Shown piece by piece: positions 8,109 through 16,645 of a stretch of DNA of 35,283 nt. The notes below the pieces were generated by a model. It made no database searches. It saw only the letters and a program-made list of their open reading frames with translations, and was not told where the DNA came from. Both the position numbers and the translations under genes were made by a program. Position 1 is the first letter of the stretch. Each line of letters starts with the position of its first letter. Source of the stretch: a virus. The stretch is from the IMG/VR virus record IMGVR_UViG_3300025483_000894, positions 1 to 35,283 of that record; one strand, written 5' to 3'.

Positions 8109-9817
8109 AGATATTATTTAAGGAATTACGTTACAAGAATATTCTATCCACAGGAAATTCTTTTACAACGATTCGTTTAGACGAAAAGACAAACACTCTA
8201 GTGAGTGGTACTAATGGCGCAGGCAAATCGACAATGCTTGACGCCATTGTGTTTGCTTTATATGGCAAACCTTTTCGTAAAATTAATAAGCCACAGCTTA
8301 TCAACTCTATCAATCAAAAAGAATTACTTGTTGAGATTGATTTTGTAATTGGTCAAGCTCAGTACATGGTACGTCGTGGTATCAGACCTAACTTATTCGA
8401 AATGTATAAGAATGGTGAACTTATCAATCAAGATGCTGCGGCTCGTGACTATCAAACGTATCTTGAGAAAAACATTTTAAGATTAAATTATAAGTCGTTT
8501 ACCCAGATAGTTGTATTAGGTAGCGCCACGTATGTTCCATTTATGGAATTACCAGCACACGGCAGACGTGAAGTTATTGAAGATCTTCTCGATATTCAAG
8601 TCTTTAGTACTATGAATACTCTTCTCAAAGAACATTTGATTGAGAACAAAGAAAAGATCTCTGAGAACAACTATCAGAAAGATCTTACAGAGTCTAGAAT
8701 TGAATCTGCTGAAGCTCATAATGCTTCTATTCGTCAGATTCGTCAAGATGAAGTTGATAAGATCAAGGAGAAGATGAATGAGCATATATCTAAGATCGAG
8801 ACAGAGAAAGCAGAAATTGAAAGCACTCAAGAAGCTATCGAAGAACTTATCAAAACAATCACAGACAAATCAAGTGTCAAGTCAAAAATCGACAAAGCTC
8901 GAAACTTAAATCAAGAACTCAATTCAAATCTGCGTAACTATATGAAAGAGCTTGCATTCTATCATGACAACGACAATTGCCCTACATGTAAACAAGGTAT
9001 TGCTCACGAATTCAAACAAGAACAAATTACTACAAAAGATCAAAAGGTAGCTGAACTTGAAAAAGGAATTGACGAATTAACTTCAAAAGGGATTGGTTAT
9101 GAATCAAGACTTGAAGCAATATCAGGAATTGAAGACGAGATTGCAGGACTTAACTTGCAAATTAGCGAACATCGAGCAACAATTAAAATCTCAAAAAATG
9201 CACTTGTATCTTATAAGACAGAACTTGACAAAGCTGAAGAAGAAGTCGAAGCGGTAGATCAAACTCAACTTAATTCTCTACGAGAAGCGATGCAGTCTAT
9301 TGAAACTCAACAAACAGATTTATTTAATCATAAAGAAGTCTTGTCTGTGGTATCAACTATGCTTAAAGATGGAGGCATCAAATCAAAAATCATTCGTCAG
9401 TATATTCCAGTTATGAACAAACTCATCAATAAATACTTGAGTGCCTTTGATTTGTTCGTTGACTTTCAACTTGACGAAAACTTTAATGAGGTGATTAAGT
9501 CTCGCTTCAGAGATGCTTTCTCGTACTCTTCATTCTCAGAAGGTGAGAAGCTTCGTATCACTCTATCGATTATGCTATCATGGAGAACAGTGGCAAAACT
9601 TCGCAACTCAGTATCAACTAACTTATTGGTACTTGATGAGACTCTAGATGGTGCAATGGACGGTGTTGGTGTTGAGAACTTGATTGAGACTCTGCAAAAT
9701 CTAAACGCAGAAGATAATATCTTCGTTATCAGCCACCGGGGCGATCAGTTCGGTGACAAATTTGAAGGACACATTAAATTTGAAAAGGTTAAAAATTTCA
9801 GTGAAATAGCAGCATAG
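8105..9817 (+). CDS. 46: Recombination endonuclease subunit gp46 (Rad50/SbcC family)
   Basis: A 570-residue SMC-like ATPase, similar to T4 gp46 (560). Walker A is SGTNGAGKST near residue 35. Long coiled coils flank a zinc hook, CPTCKQG, near residue 293. The ABC signature FSEGEKLRITLSIML and Walker B LLVLDETLDGAMDG are near the C-terminus, with a final H-loop VISHRG. It pairs with gp47, encoded directly upstream with an ATGA overlap. Confidence 0.95.
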   Translation: MKILFKELRYKNILSTGNSFTTIRLDEKTNTLVSGTNGAGKSTMLDAIVFALYGKPFRKINKPQLINSINQKELLVEIDFVIGQAQYMVRRGIRPNLFEMYKNGELINQDAAARDYQTYLEKNILRLNYKSFTQIVVLGSATYVPFMELPAHGRREVIEDLLDIQVFSTMNTLLKEHLIENKEKISENNYQKDLTESRIESAEAHNASIRQIRQDEVDKIKEKMNEHISKIETEKAEIESTQEAIEELIKTITDKSSVKSKIDKARNLNQELNSNLRNYMKELAFYHDNDNCPTCKQGIAHEFKQEQITTKDQKVAELEKGIDELTSKGIGYESRLEAISGIEDEIAGLNLQISEHRATIKISKNALVSYKTELDKAEEEVEAVDQTQLNSLREAMQSIETQQTDLFNHKEVLSVVSTMLKDGGIKSKIIRQYIPVMNKLINKYLSAFDLFVDFQLDENFNEVIKSRFRDAFSYSSFSEGEKLRITLSIMLSWRTVAKLRNSVSTNLLVLDETLDGAMDGVGVENLIETLQNLNAEDNIFVISHRGDQFGDKFEGHIKFEKVKNFSEIAA

Positions 9818-9828
9818 AAAGGATCCCA

Positions 9829-10056
9829 ATGTTACATTCAGTAGAAGATCTTATTAGAAGAATAAATGCTATGAAAGATAAAGCAATTATGGTTCACCGT
9901 CTTCGCAATGAGTTTTCTGAACAAGCAGAAAAAACTTACGACAAGGAGACATGCAACGAGCTTATCGCTGATATTCAAGCTTTAGCTCTTGGTATAGCCA
10001 ACGACAAAGAGGGCGATGACATTATTACTGAGATGGATTCTTGGAAAGAAAAATGA
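9829..10056 (+). CDS. Small hypothetical protein after gene 46
   Basis: A 75-residue, charged, probably helical protein (LIRRINAMKDKAIMVHRLRNEFSEQAEK) with one cysteine. An AAAGGA ribosome-binding site lies upstream and its stop overlaps the next ATG, so it belongs to the 55-47-46 transcript. I recognise no domain. Confidence 0.7.
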   Translation: MLHSVEDLIRRINAMKDKAIMVHRLRNEFSEQAEKTYDKETCNELIADIQALALGIANDKEGDDIITEMDSWKEK

Positions 10057-10748
10057 AACTACTTAATCCCAAAAGCTATATTACAACTCACTTGCATGAT
10101 AGAGATACTTATGCCACTATGGTACATGAGTTCTTCAACCTTGATACGTACGGTTGGTGGTATCAGGTAAAGCCAGGCGACGTTGTAATGGACATCGGTT
10201 CCTGTATTGGAATGTTTACTTGCAAAGCTCTGGATCAGGGAGCTAAACATATTTATGCAGTAGAGCCGAATATCAAAATGCTTCATACGACTATGGTCAA
10301 TGCCATGCCAGCTATTTCAAGATCGGCAGAGCAAAGAGTAACTCCTATCAACGCTTTCATAGGCCACTCAGATCATGGGTTTGGTGTTAAAGGAGACCAG
10401 GCTCCGCATAAATCATTCAAACAGATTATAGAAGAATATGAGATTGATCATCTTGACTTCTTGAAGGTTGACTGCGAAGGTGGCGAGTACGACATCTTTA
10501 TAAAAGAAAACTATGACTTTTTACGCACCAAGGTGAACCATATTGCTATGGAAGTACATCTTGACGTATATCCTGAGGCACCCGAACGATTTATCAAGAT
10601 GAGAGAGAAGTTCATACGAAAATGGCCAGGCTATGTTAGATTCATAAAGGCAGAACACAGAAAGAAAACATGGGACGACAACTATATAAGAGGAGACTGG
10701 CCAATAGGCTGGGGAAGCTCTTGGATGATTTATTTAACACGTCAGTGA
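10053..10748 (+). CDS. FkbM-family SAM-dependent methyltransferase
   Basis: A 231-residue class I methyltransferase. The SAM-binding motif I is VVMDIGSCIGMFT (about residues 44-56), followed by the acidic YAVEPN (68-73). The FkbM signature FLKVDCEGGEYDIF lies in the second half. I chose the ATG at 10053, which overlaps the previous stop as ATGA. FkbM enzymes usually O-methylate sugars or small molecules, so it may modify a glycan on host or virion. Such genes are common in marine phages, but its place inside the recombination operon, away from the glycan cassette at 30.7-33.5 kb, is unusual. The substrate cannot be read from the sequence. Confidence 0.85.
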   Translation: MKLLNPKSYITTHLHDRDTYATMVHEFFNLDTYGWWYQVKPGDVVMDIGSCIGMFTCKALDQGAKHIYAVEPNIKMLHTTMVNAMPAISRSAEQRVTPINAFIGHSDHGFGVKGDQAPHKSFKQIIEEYEIDHLDFLKVDCEGGEYDIFIKENYDFLRTKVNHIAMEVHLDVYPEAPERFIKMREKFIRKWPGYVRFIKAEHRKKTWDDNYIRGDWPIGWGSSWMIYLTRQ

Positions 10749-10757
10749 ATAAAATGG

Positions 10758-10786
10758 TTTACAAAGTGAACATTGTGTGTTACAAT
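10758..10786 (+). promoter_or_regulatory. Sigma70-type promoter for DNA polymerase gene 43
   Basis: TTTACA (10758-10763), 17-base spacer, TACAAT (10781-10786), about 28 bases before the polymerase ATG. The -35 differs from consensus at one base. Confidence 0.65.
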
Positions 10787-10814
10787 GTTAATTATATGAT
10801 ACAAACAGGTGAAC

Positions 10815-13346
10815 ATGTCTAAATTCTATACATCAGTCGAGCGTTTCATTAACGACATTCTAGTTCGTGGATATGAAAACGGCAGACCATTCCAACGCAA
10901 AGTCAAATTCAAGCCAACACTATATGTTCGTGCTCGTGAAAACGCAACACACAAATCATTGATCGGTGATGTACCTCTCGGTGCTACTCGTTTCGATAGT
11001 ATGATCGATGCTCGTAACTTTATCAATCAGTACAAAGATGTACATGGCTTCGATATCTGTGGTACTATGAACTACGTCACCCAGTACATTCAAGAAGAAT
11101 ATCCTGGTGAGATTAAGTTTGATATGTCTAAGATCAACATTTGCTCTTTTGACATCGAGGTCGATATCTCGAACGGTTATGCCAACATCAATGAGGCTGA
11201 CAAAGAAATTACTTCTATCGCCTACAAGTCTTCTAAGTCTAACACATATCACCTACTTGGTCGTAAGGACTTTGACAAGACGAAGACGATCACTGGTATT
11301 GATCCCGATGATATTTCGTTTATGAAATTCGATACTGAGATCGCATTGCTTGAGAGATTCATTCAGATCTGGCAGATGGAATATCCCGAAGTTATTACAG
11401 GTTGGAACGTTGAGTACTTCGACATTCAGTATATTGTTACTCGCATCATTCGACTTATGGGTGAAGAGAAGGCTAAGAAGCTTTCACCTTGGGGTCGTAT
11501 CTCACCGCACTCAATCACCAAATTTGGCAAAGAACAGAAATCATATATCATTTCCGGCGTGACTGTAATTGACTATATGGATGCTTTCAAAAAGTTTGGT
11601 TATAAGTATGGCCCACAAGAATCTTACAAACTGGATCATATTGCTCACGTCGTTCTCGGCGAGAAGAAACTTGATTACTCTGAATATGGAAATCTTAATG
11701 CACTTTATGAACAAAATCCGCAACTATATCTTGACTACAACCTCAAAGATACTCAGCTCATTCAAAGAATGGAAGACGAATCTGGACTTCTTTCGCTTGT
11801 ACTTACTGTTGCTTATGGCGGCGGGGTTAACTTCAGTGATGCATTTGGTACAGTAGGAATTTGGGAAACAACCATCTATCGTCGCTTGATGAAAGATAAG
11901 ATTGTTCCGCAACTCAAAGGTGGGCCTGGCGCGCGAGCTGGTGAACTCGTCGGTGGCTATGTTAAAGATCCAAAAGTTGGCATGCATCCGTGGGTTGTAT
12001 CCTTCGATCTTAACTCTCTGTATCCACACTTGATGCTACAATATAATCTATCTCCTGAAACTTATGTTGAAGATGATCGCCAATACGTATCACAAGAAAT
12101 GGTACTCGATGGTTCATATCAAAACAAAACAGAATATGCAGTATGTGCAAACGGGGCATGCTTCCGGAAAGACAAGCTCGGCATCATTCCTGAGATCATT
12201 GATGAATACTACAATCGTCGTTCTCTGATTAAGAAAGACATGCTTCGAGTTGAGCAAGAAATCGAAAATGAAACTGATCCTACGAAAAAACGTCAGCTTC
12301 AATCTAAACAGACACAGCTTCATAACAATCAAATGGCTATCAAAATTGCTATGAACTCTCTTTATGGCGCAACTGCTAATATCTACTTCCTCTACTATAT
12401 TAACGACATGGCTGAAGCCATTACAACATCAGGTCAGCTTTCAATTCGTTATGCTCAAAAGTCTGTTAACGAGTATCTCAACAAGATTCTCAAAACTGAC
12501 GGTAAAGACTATATCATCTATATTGATACCGACAGTATCTATGTAGACTTCGGTCCTTTGGTCAAGGCATCCTTCGGCACTGTTGATATTGATCGTAAGA
12601 AAGGCGAAGAATTCCTTGATAAGGTTTGCTCAACTAAGATTGAAGAAATAATTGAAAAAGGTTACATTGATCTTGCTTCGAAGATGGGTGCATATCGTCA
12701 AGCTATGGTAATGAAACGAGAAAAGATTACTGATAAGTCAGTATTCATCGCTAAGAAGCGGTACATCATGAATACTCTCAACTCAGAAGGTGTTCATTAC
12801 GAAACTCCAAAGATATCTGTAACAGGTCTTGAATCTGTAAGATCTTCAACACCAGAAGTTTGTCGTGATAAACTCAAAGAATCATTCAAAGTTATTATGA
12901 ATGATGGTGAAGAAGCAATTCAAAATTTTATTAGCCAATTCAAATCTGAGTTCTTCAATCTTCCACCGGAGGATGTCGGCCGCAACTCAGGTACTGACAA
13001 CATTGAGAAGTATACAGTTAGTGGTACTTACAAGAAAGGTTGCCCGATGCATGTCCGTGGCTGCATCCTATATAACCAGTATCTCAAACAAAACGGCTTG
13101 TCGAATCGTTATGAATCTATTACATCAGGCGACAAGATCAAATTCGTGTATCTCAAAGTACCGAATCCAATCAAAGAAAACATCATTTCGTTCCCAGCGG
13201 TTCTACCAAACGAATTCAATCTTAGACCGTATGTGGATTATGAAACTCAATTCAACAAAGTCTTCCTTAGTCCTCTTGAGTCAATCCTTGAAGCACTCGG
13301 ATGGTCTTCTGAGAAGACAAACACGATAGAGGAATTTTTTATATGA
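10815..13346 (+). CDS. 43: DNA polymerase gp43 (family B)
   Basis: Replicative polymerase with proofreading, 843 residues from the ATG at 10815; a GTG six bases upstream is in frame, but the AGG at 10807-10809 is correctly spaced for the ATG. T4 gp43 is 898. Exonuclease motifs: FDIEVD (near residue 112), GWNVEYFD and YNLKDTQ. Polymerase motifs: [36 protein letters not shown]. The C-terminus NTIEEFFI is a likely sliding-clamp peptide. All catalytic acids are present, so it should be active. It has its own promoter and overlaps the next small gene by ATGA. Confidence 0.96.
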   Translation: MSKFYTSVERFINDILVRGYENGRPFQRKVKFKPTLYVRARENATHKSLIGDVPLGATRFDSMIDARNFINQYKDVHGFDICGTMNYVTQYIQEEYPGEIKFDMSKINICSFDIEVDISNGYANINEADKEITSIAYKSSKSNTYHLLGRKDFDKTKTITGIDPDDISFMKFDTEIALLERFIQIWQMEYPEVITGWNVEYFDIQYIVTRIIRLMGEEKAKKLSPWGRISPHSITKFGKEQKSYIISGVTVIDYMDAFKKFGYKYGPQESYKLDHIAHVVLGEKKLDYSEYGNLNALYEQNPQLYLDYNLKDTQLIQRMEDESGLLSLVLTVAYGGGVNFSDAFGTVGIWETTIYRRLMKDKIVPQLKGGPGARAGELVGGYVKDPKVGMHPWVVSFDLNSLYPHLMLQYNLSPETYVEDDRQYVSQEMVLDGSYQNKTEYAVCANGACFRKDKLGIIPEIIDEYYNRRSLIKKDMLRVEQEIENETDPTKKRQLQSKQTQLHNNQMAIKIAMNSLYGATANIYFLYYINDMAEAITTSGQLSIRYAQKSVNEYLNKILKTDGKDYIIYIDTDSIYVDFGPLVKASFGTVDIDRKKGEEFLDKVCSTKIEEIIEKGYIDLASKMGAYRQAMVMKREKITDKSVFIAKKRYIMNTLNSEGVHYETPKISVTGLESVRSSTPEVCRDKLKESFKVIMNDGEEAIQNFISQFKSEFFNLPPEDVGRNSGTDNIEKYTVSGTYKKGCPMHVRGCILYNQYLKQNGLSNRYESITSGDKIKFVYLKVPNPIKENIISFPAVLPNEFNLRPYVDYETQFNKVFLSPLESILEALGWSSEKTNTIEEFFI

Positions 13347-13507
13347 CACAACAAAAACTTGCTCAGCTTGAAGCCGCATGGCGTTATCAAAACACAATCG
13401 TGGATGCGTTAGAAGCTGAAAGAGCGCCGGACAAATATATTACCAAAGCTAAAAAAGAACGTTTAAGAATTAAAGATATGATTGCTAATTTAAAAGGAGA
13501 AAGATAA
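13343..13507 (+). CDS. Small helical hypothetical protein coupled to DNA polymerase
   Basis: A 54-residue frame whose ATG overlaps the polymerase stop (ATGA) and whose own stop overlaps the next ATG (TAATG). The composition is helical and basic toward the C-terminus ([24 protein letters not shown]), consistent with a short coiled coil. The double overlap strongly suggests it is a real, translationally coupled gene. No family recognised. Confidence 0.7.
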   Translation: MTQQKLAQLEAAWRYQNTIVDALEAERAPDKYITKAKKERLRIKDMIANLKGER

Positions 13508-13917
13508 TGACTGATATGGTTAATGACATTTATATGATGCATAATAAATTTGGCGTAAAAGAATGGTTTGAAAAAAACAAAAACCATAAAGAGCTTATGC
13601 GCAAGTATCTTACTTTCCGTATGTTGATGGTTCATGAAGAATTGCACGAAACCCTTACGGCTATCAATAATGGCGATGCTGAAGAAATCGTTGATGGTTT
13701 AATTGATATGATTGTGTTTGCTATTGGTACTCTTGACGTTATGGGTGTTGATGCAAATAAAGCATGGGATGAAGTTTATCGTGCCAATATGGCAAAGGAA
13801 CCTGGTGTAAAGCCTGGTCGGCCGAACCGTTTTGGTCTGCCTGATTTGCTAAAACCAGCAGGGTGGACACCACCTTCGCATGAAGGTAATCACGGCGAAT
13901 TAGATAAAGCCTTGTAA
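13507..13917 (+). CDS. MazG-like nucleoside triphosphate pyrophosphohydrolase
   Basis: A 136-residue all-alpha NTP-PPase of the MazG / dUTPase-2 / HisE superfamily. The metal-binding pattern is visible: VHEELHE (E44, E45, E48) followed by DAEEIVDGLIDMIVFAIGTLDVMG (E59, E60, D63, D67). The C-terminus is rich in proline and glycine (PGRPNRFGLPDLLKPAGW), a pattern seen in phage members. Such enzymes hydrolyse (d)NTPs or alarmones. In marine phages they are proposed to tune ppGpp or the nucleotide pool. Coupled to DNA polymerase, so a nucleotide-pool role is the simplest inference. Substrate is not determinable from sequence. Confidence 0.8.
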   Translation: MTDMVNDIYMMHNKFGVKEWFEKNKNHKELMRKYLTFRMLMVHEELHETLTAINNGDAEEIVDGLIDMIVFAIGTLDVMGVDANKAWDEVYRANMAKEPGVKPGRPNRFGLPDLLKPAGWTPPSHEGNHGELDKAL

Positions 13918-13954
13918 GTTTTACATTACTGTCACAAAACTTTTAGGTTTCTGT

Positions 13955-13962
13955 AATAAATA
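13955..13962 (+). promoter_or_regulatory. Possible late promoter (AATAAATA variant)
   Basis: One base from the TATAAATA consensus, 79 bases before the phosphate permease gene. A strong terminator hairpin (13967-13997) starts only five bases downstream, so the promoter, if real, would make a leader that folds at once. Confidence 0.3.
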
Positions 13963-13966
13963 ATTT

Positions 13967-13997
13967 AAGGCAAGGTGGTAAATACCTTGCCTTTTTT
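13967..13997 (+). terminator. Rho-independent terminator after the polymerase/MazG operon
   Basis: A perfect 10-base stem (AAGGCAAGGT with ACCTTGCCTT), seven-base loop and a run of T ending at 13997. It closes the gene 43 transcript. Confidence 0.85.
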
Positions 13998-14040
13998 ATG
14001 TGAGCGACGGGGTAAAGCCGTCAAGCAAAAGGAGAACTAA

Positions 14041-15006
14041 ATGGAACTACTCACAATGTGGAGTCTTATCGGATTCCTGCTTGCTGCATACGCAGTAATC
14101 GCCAACGATTCAGTACAAACTCTCGGTACTTGGATGGCATCAAATAACGAGAGATTTAACTATAAAGTATTATGGGCCGCAGCATCTGCGGTTTTGTTAT
14201 ATACACTATGGTATGGTTGGTATATGAATGGCGGTGATATATCATATGGCCGCTTGAATAAGATCCCATTCCAAGATGTACAATGGTATCATGCTGCAGC
14301 ACCAGCAATCCTTGTTTTACTTACACGGATGGGTGTACCGGTTTCAACATCATTTTTGGTTCTATCAGTATTTGCTTCAACCTTTGTGTTGGAAAAGATG
14401 CTTATGAAATCAATTATGGGTTATGGTGTAGCCGCGGCATTTGCTTATGCTGTATGGTTTGCTATCCATAAGTACTTTGGTAAATGGTATGATGAAACTC
14501 AGCCAGTATCTGAAAGTAATAAGAAATTTTGGCGTGTTGCCCAGTGGGTAGCAACTGGTGGATTATGGTTTACTTGGTTATCGCATGATATTGCTAACAT
14601 CGCGGTATTCCTACCACGAGTAATTCCCGTAGACTTAATGGTGTTTATCAGTGTTGTGTTTGTTGCAGGCCTATTCTTTATGTTTAGAGAAAAAGGTGGT
14701 AAGATCCAAAAGATTGTTTTGGAAAAGCATAATACTCGTTATGTTCGTTCAGCAACATTGATTGACTTGTTTTATTGGTTATGTCTATACTTCTTCAAAG
14801 AACTGAATGATATTCCTATGAGTACAACTTGGGTCTTTGTTGGTTTACTTGCAGGCCGTGAATTGGCTATGGCTACATACTTTGGTAAAAAGAAAACAAA
14901 ATCAGTATTCCCATTGGTCGCAAAAGACTTTGGAAAAATGATGGTTGGTCTTGGCGCCTCAGTTGCATTGGTGTTACTAATCCACTATGTTATTAACCCA
15001 TCTTAA
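14041..15006 (+). CDS. PiT/Pho4-family inorganic phosphate permease
   Basis: A 321-residue multi-pass inner-membrane protein with about nine hydrophobic segments. The inverted-repeat signatures of the PiT family are recognisable: AVIANDSVQTLGTW (about 18-31) for GANDVANxxGT, and SHDIANIAVFLPRVI (about 181-195) in the second half. The PVSTS (about 100-104) and PMSTTWVFVGLLAGRE (about 258-273) segments match the PVSTTH-type motif. These permeases import phosphate with H+ or Na+. E. coli PitA is about 500 residues, so this is a compact form lacking much of the central loop. AAGGAG precedes the ATG, and both flanks carry strong terminators, so it is a stand-alone unit. Likely role: raising phosphate supply for phage DNA synthesis. 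Transport of another anion is possible. Confidence 0.8.
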   Translation: MELLTMWSLIGFLLAAYAVIANDSVQTLGTWMASNNERFNYKVLWAAASAVLLYTLWYGWYMNGGDISYGRLNKIPFQDVQWYHAAAPAILVLLTRMGVPVSTSFLVLSVFASTFVLEKMLMKSIMGYGVAAAFAYAVWFAIHKYFGKWYDETQPVSESNKKFWRVAQWVATGGLWFTWLSHDIANIAVFLPRVIPVDLMVFISVVFVAGLFFMFREKGGKIQKIVLEKHNTRYVRSATLIDLFYWLCLYFFKELNDIPMSTTWVFVGLLAGRELAMATYFGKKKTKSVFPLVAKDFGKMMVGLGASVALVLLIHYVINPS

Positions 15007-15016
15007 ATTAATTTAG

Positions 15017-15055
15017 AATGTTACCGCAATCATTTTTTGTTTGCGGTAACATTTT
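15017..15055 (+). terminator. Rho-independent terminator after the phosphate permease
   Basis: A perfect 13-base stem (15017-15029 with 15041-15053), 11-base T-rich loop and a short T tail. AATGTTACCGCAA pairs with TTGCGGTAACATT. The near-symmetric A/T flanks could also act in the opposite direction. Confidence 0.85.
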
Positions 15056-15066
15056 GTCACATGGTA

Positions 15067-15074
15067 GATAAATA
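15067..15074 (+). promoter_or_regulatory. Possible late promoter (GATAAATA variant) flanked by inverted repeat
   Basis: One mismatch from TATAAATA, 31 bases before the ATG at 15105. It is flanked by ATGGTAG (15061-15067) and CTACCAT (15086-15092), a seven-base inverted repeat. Either a late promoter or an operator-like element. Confidence 0.35.
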
Positions 15075-15104
15075 AAATCACATAACTACCATAGGAGGTC
15101 CACC

Positions 15105-15356
15105 ATGTGCTCACCAGCAGTACGTAAAGAAGCCAACCGTTTGAATTGGATGGTAAAAGGTCAACTGATTACAAAGTCAGAATCTGACACAGTAGTTGAA
15201 TACATTTACGATAGTTATTTCAGAAGATTGTGGGGCAACCATGAACGTGGCCAATATGGCACCGAAGGTTTTGATGAAGCATATAGAATACGTGAAGAAG
15301 AAGTTCGTAATGACGAAATTATGAAAGTTGCTGTCCTCGGAGGACACTTCGACTAG
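15105..15356 (+). CDS. Small hypothetical protein
   Basis: An 83-residue protein with a very strong AGGAGGT ribosome-binding site (15093-15099). It is mixed in charge (YRIREEEVRNDEIMK) with one cysteine near the start. No domain recognised. It is the first gene of a run of six small unknown genes between the phosphate permease and the tmRNA. Confidence 0.75.
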   Translation: MCSPAVRKEANRLNWMVKGQLITKSESDTVVEYIYDSYFRRLWGNHERGQYGTEGFDEAYRIREEEVRNDEIMKVAVLGGHFD

Positions 15357-15376
15357 CAAGAAAGTATATTATGGAA

Positions 15377-15433
15377 TTAATTTGATTTAAAAAGAAATTA
15401 ACTATTGACATTTGGTATAGAATCAGTTATATT
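15377..15433 (+). promoter_or_regulatory. Promoter cassette 1 (inverted repeat plus TTGACA-N17-TATATT)
   Basis: TTAATTT (15377-15383) and AAATTAA (15395-15401) form an inverted repeat just before TTGACA (15405-15410), a 17-base spacer and TATATT (15428-15433), then AGAATCA. The whole arrangement recurs almost unchanged at 15718-15774 and 16563-16619. The AT-rich arms may act as an UP element or weak terminator of the gene before. Confidence 0.8.
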
Positions 15434-15461
15434 AGAATCAACAAATAAAGGAATATACCAA

Positions 15462-15716
15462 ATGTCTACAGAATTACGCAATGTACCGAACTTAAACGCA
15501 ACAACTGAATTAACTCAAACTCGTTTTTGGGGTGGTCAGGATCGTAAGCAATGTGTTCAAATAACACAAGCAAAACCTCGTGGTTTTTCTCAGCCTACTA
15601 CATCTGATGGATTTTTCAACCATGTTGAATTGACTCGTGAGCAGGCTCGTGAATTGGCTGTTGAGTTGATGTTGTTTGCTGAAGGTCGTGAAGTTGAGGA
15701 ATTTGAAACAGTATAA
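15462..15716 (+). CDS. Small hypothetical protein
   Basis: The frame is open from 15405, but that part is the promoter, so I place the start at the ATG at 15462, 12 bases after AAAGGA; this gives 84 residues. Contains RFWGGQDRKQCVQITQ and a C-terminal helix LTREQARELAVELMLFAEGREVEEFE. The pattern of a short beta part followed by an acidic helix is common among small phage proteins, but I cannot name a family. Confidence 0.7.
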   Translation: MSTELRNVPNLNATTELTQTRFWGGQDRKQCVQITQAKPRGFSQPTTSDGFFNHVELTREQARELAVELMLFAEGREVEEFETV

Positions 15717-15717
15717 T

Positions 15718-15774
15718 TTAATTTGGTTTTAAATTAAATTGTCTATTGACATTTGGTTTAGAATCAGTTATATT
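15718..15774 (+). promoter_or_regulatory. Promoter cassette 2 (inverted repeat plus TTGACA-N17-TATATT)
   Basis: TTAATTT (15718-15724) and AAATTAA (15731-15737), then TTGACA (15746-15751), 17-base spacer, TATATT (15769-15774) and AGAATCA. The arms begin two bases after the preceding stop codon. Spacer differs from cassette 1 at only two or so positions. Confidence 0.8.
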
Positions 15775-15800
15775 AGAATCATCAAATGAAGGAATACCAA

Positions 15801-16058
15801 ATGTCATATATCGTAACAAACCTAACAACAGGCGTTAACTATAAAATGGATGTTGTAAAATCTTTTCAAGATGCAATTGCTGAGCCAACAAATAAGTATA
15901 CTGATGGTTCAATAAACTGGGATTATGTTGCAGCAGATATGCATATGGACCTTAGCACATGGTATGCTGCATCTTATATTGATGAGGCCTTTGAATATAT
16001 GGCTTCTCTTGAAGATGAAGATCGTGCAGTAGAAGTTAAAATGTTGGAGTACGTATAA
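15801..16058 (+). CDS. Small hypothetical protein
   Basis: 85 residues from the ATG at 15801, eight bases after GAAGGA; an in-frame ATG at 15786 lies too close to the promoter. Sequence is acidic with several aromatic residues (NWDYVAADMHMDLSTWYAASYIDEAFEYM). Its stop overlaps the next ATG (TAATG). No family recognised. Confidence 0.7.
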   Translation: MSYIVTNLTTGVNYKMDVVKSFQDAIAEPTNKYTDGSINWDYVAADMHMDLSTWYAASYIDEAFEYMASLEDEDRAVEVKMLEYV

Positions 16059-16300
16059 TGACACCTTGGATCCAAGAAACTCGTAATGGCTTTGAAATGG
16101 CTGAAGAAGAAATAGACCGCATTTATGCTGAGCCTGTTCAAGGCGAACAAGCAATTGCTGTTCAACTTGACCTAAAATCTTGGGCTTTGGAAAAAGGCTT
16201 GTGGAATACTGATGAACCTTATAATGATATGATTGTTTGTCACGCTATTGATCGTGGTTGGTTGCAAGAATATTCAAATGGTATGGAGGTTGTAGGATGA
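16058..16300 (+). CDS. Small hypothetical protein
   Basis: 80 residues, acidic (MAEEEIDRIYAEPVQGEQ), coupled to its neighbours by TAATG at its start and ATGA at its end, so it sits in the middle of a three-gene translational chain. No family recognised. Confidence 0.7.
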   Translation: MTPWIQETRNGFEMAEEEIDRIYAEPVQGEQAIAVQLDLKSWALEKGLWNTDEPYNDMIVCHAIDRGWLQEYSNGMEVVG

Positions 16301-16566
16301 GGTATTGTGAGAAATCAGACACCTTTGAATTTAAAGGCCGTGTATATGATGTAGAATTTGGTTCAGATGATACACGTCATGGAGGGCCTTTTGACCGCGG
16401 CTCAGCGGATAGTTACTATGGGCGTGGTTGTCGACCTCATTACTATGTTGGTGATACTGGACTGTCTGAAGTCGTTGCTGAGCTGACTGATATTGAAAGA
16501 GATGCGTACTTTGCTGGGTATGAGTACAATGAAGAAATCGTTCGAGATTTTAAAGATTGGGGTTAA
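16297..16566 (+). CDS. Small hypothetical protein
   Basis: 89 residues from the ATG at 16297, which overlaps the previous stop as ATGA and follows GGAGG at 16285-16289; an in-frame start at 16258 is less likely. It contains a glycine/aspartate-rich middle (SDDTRHGGPFDRGSADSYYG) and an acidic C-terminal half (ELTDIERDAYFAGYEYNEE). No family recognised. Confidence 0.65.
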   Translation: MRYCEKSDTFEFKGRVYDVEFGSDDTRHGGPFDRGSADSYYGRGCRPHYYVGDTGLSEVVAELTDIERDAYFAGYEYNEEIVRDFKDWG

Positions 16567-16619
16567 TTTCTTTTTAACTTAAATTAACTATTGACATTTG
16601 CTGTCGAATCAGTTATATT
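16563..16619 (+). promoter_or_regulatory. Promoter cassette 3 (inverted repeat plus TTGACA-N17-TATATT)
   Basis: TTAATTT (16563-16569, overlapping the stop codon) and AAATTAA (16581-16587), then TTGACA (16591-16596), 17-base spacer, TATATT (16614-16619) and AGAATCA. Third copy of the cassette. Confidence 0.8.
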
Positions 16620-16645
16620 AGAATCAACAACAAAAGGAAAACACC

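Noticed and set aside
15017-15092. CRISPR-like repeats suggested by repeated short inverted sequences
   Set aside because: They are a single terminator and a short inverted repeat; no repeat-spacer periodicity exists anywhere in the window.
15405-15461. Upstream in-frame start for the gene at 15462
   Set aside because: The extension coincides with the -35 and -10 of promoter cassette 1, so it would not be in the mRNA.
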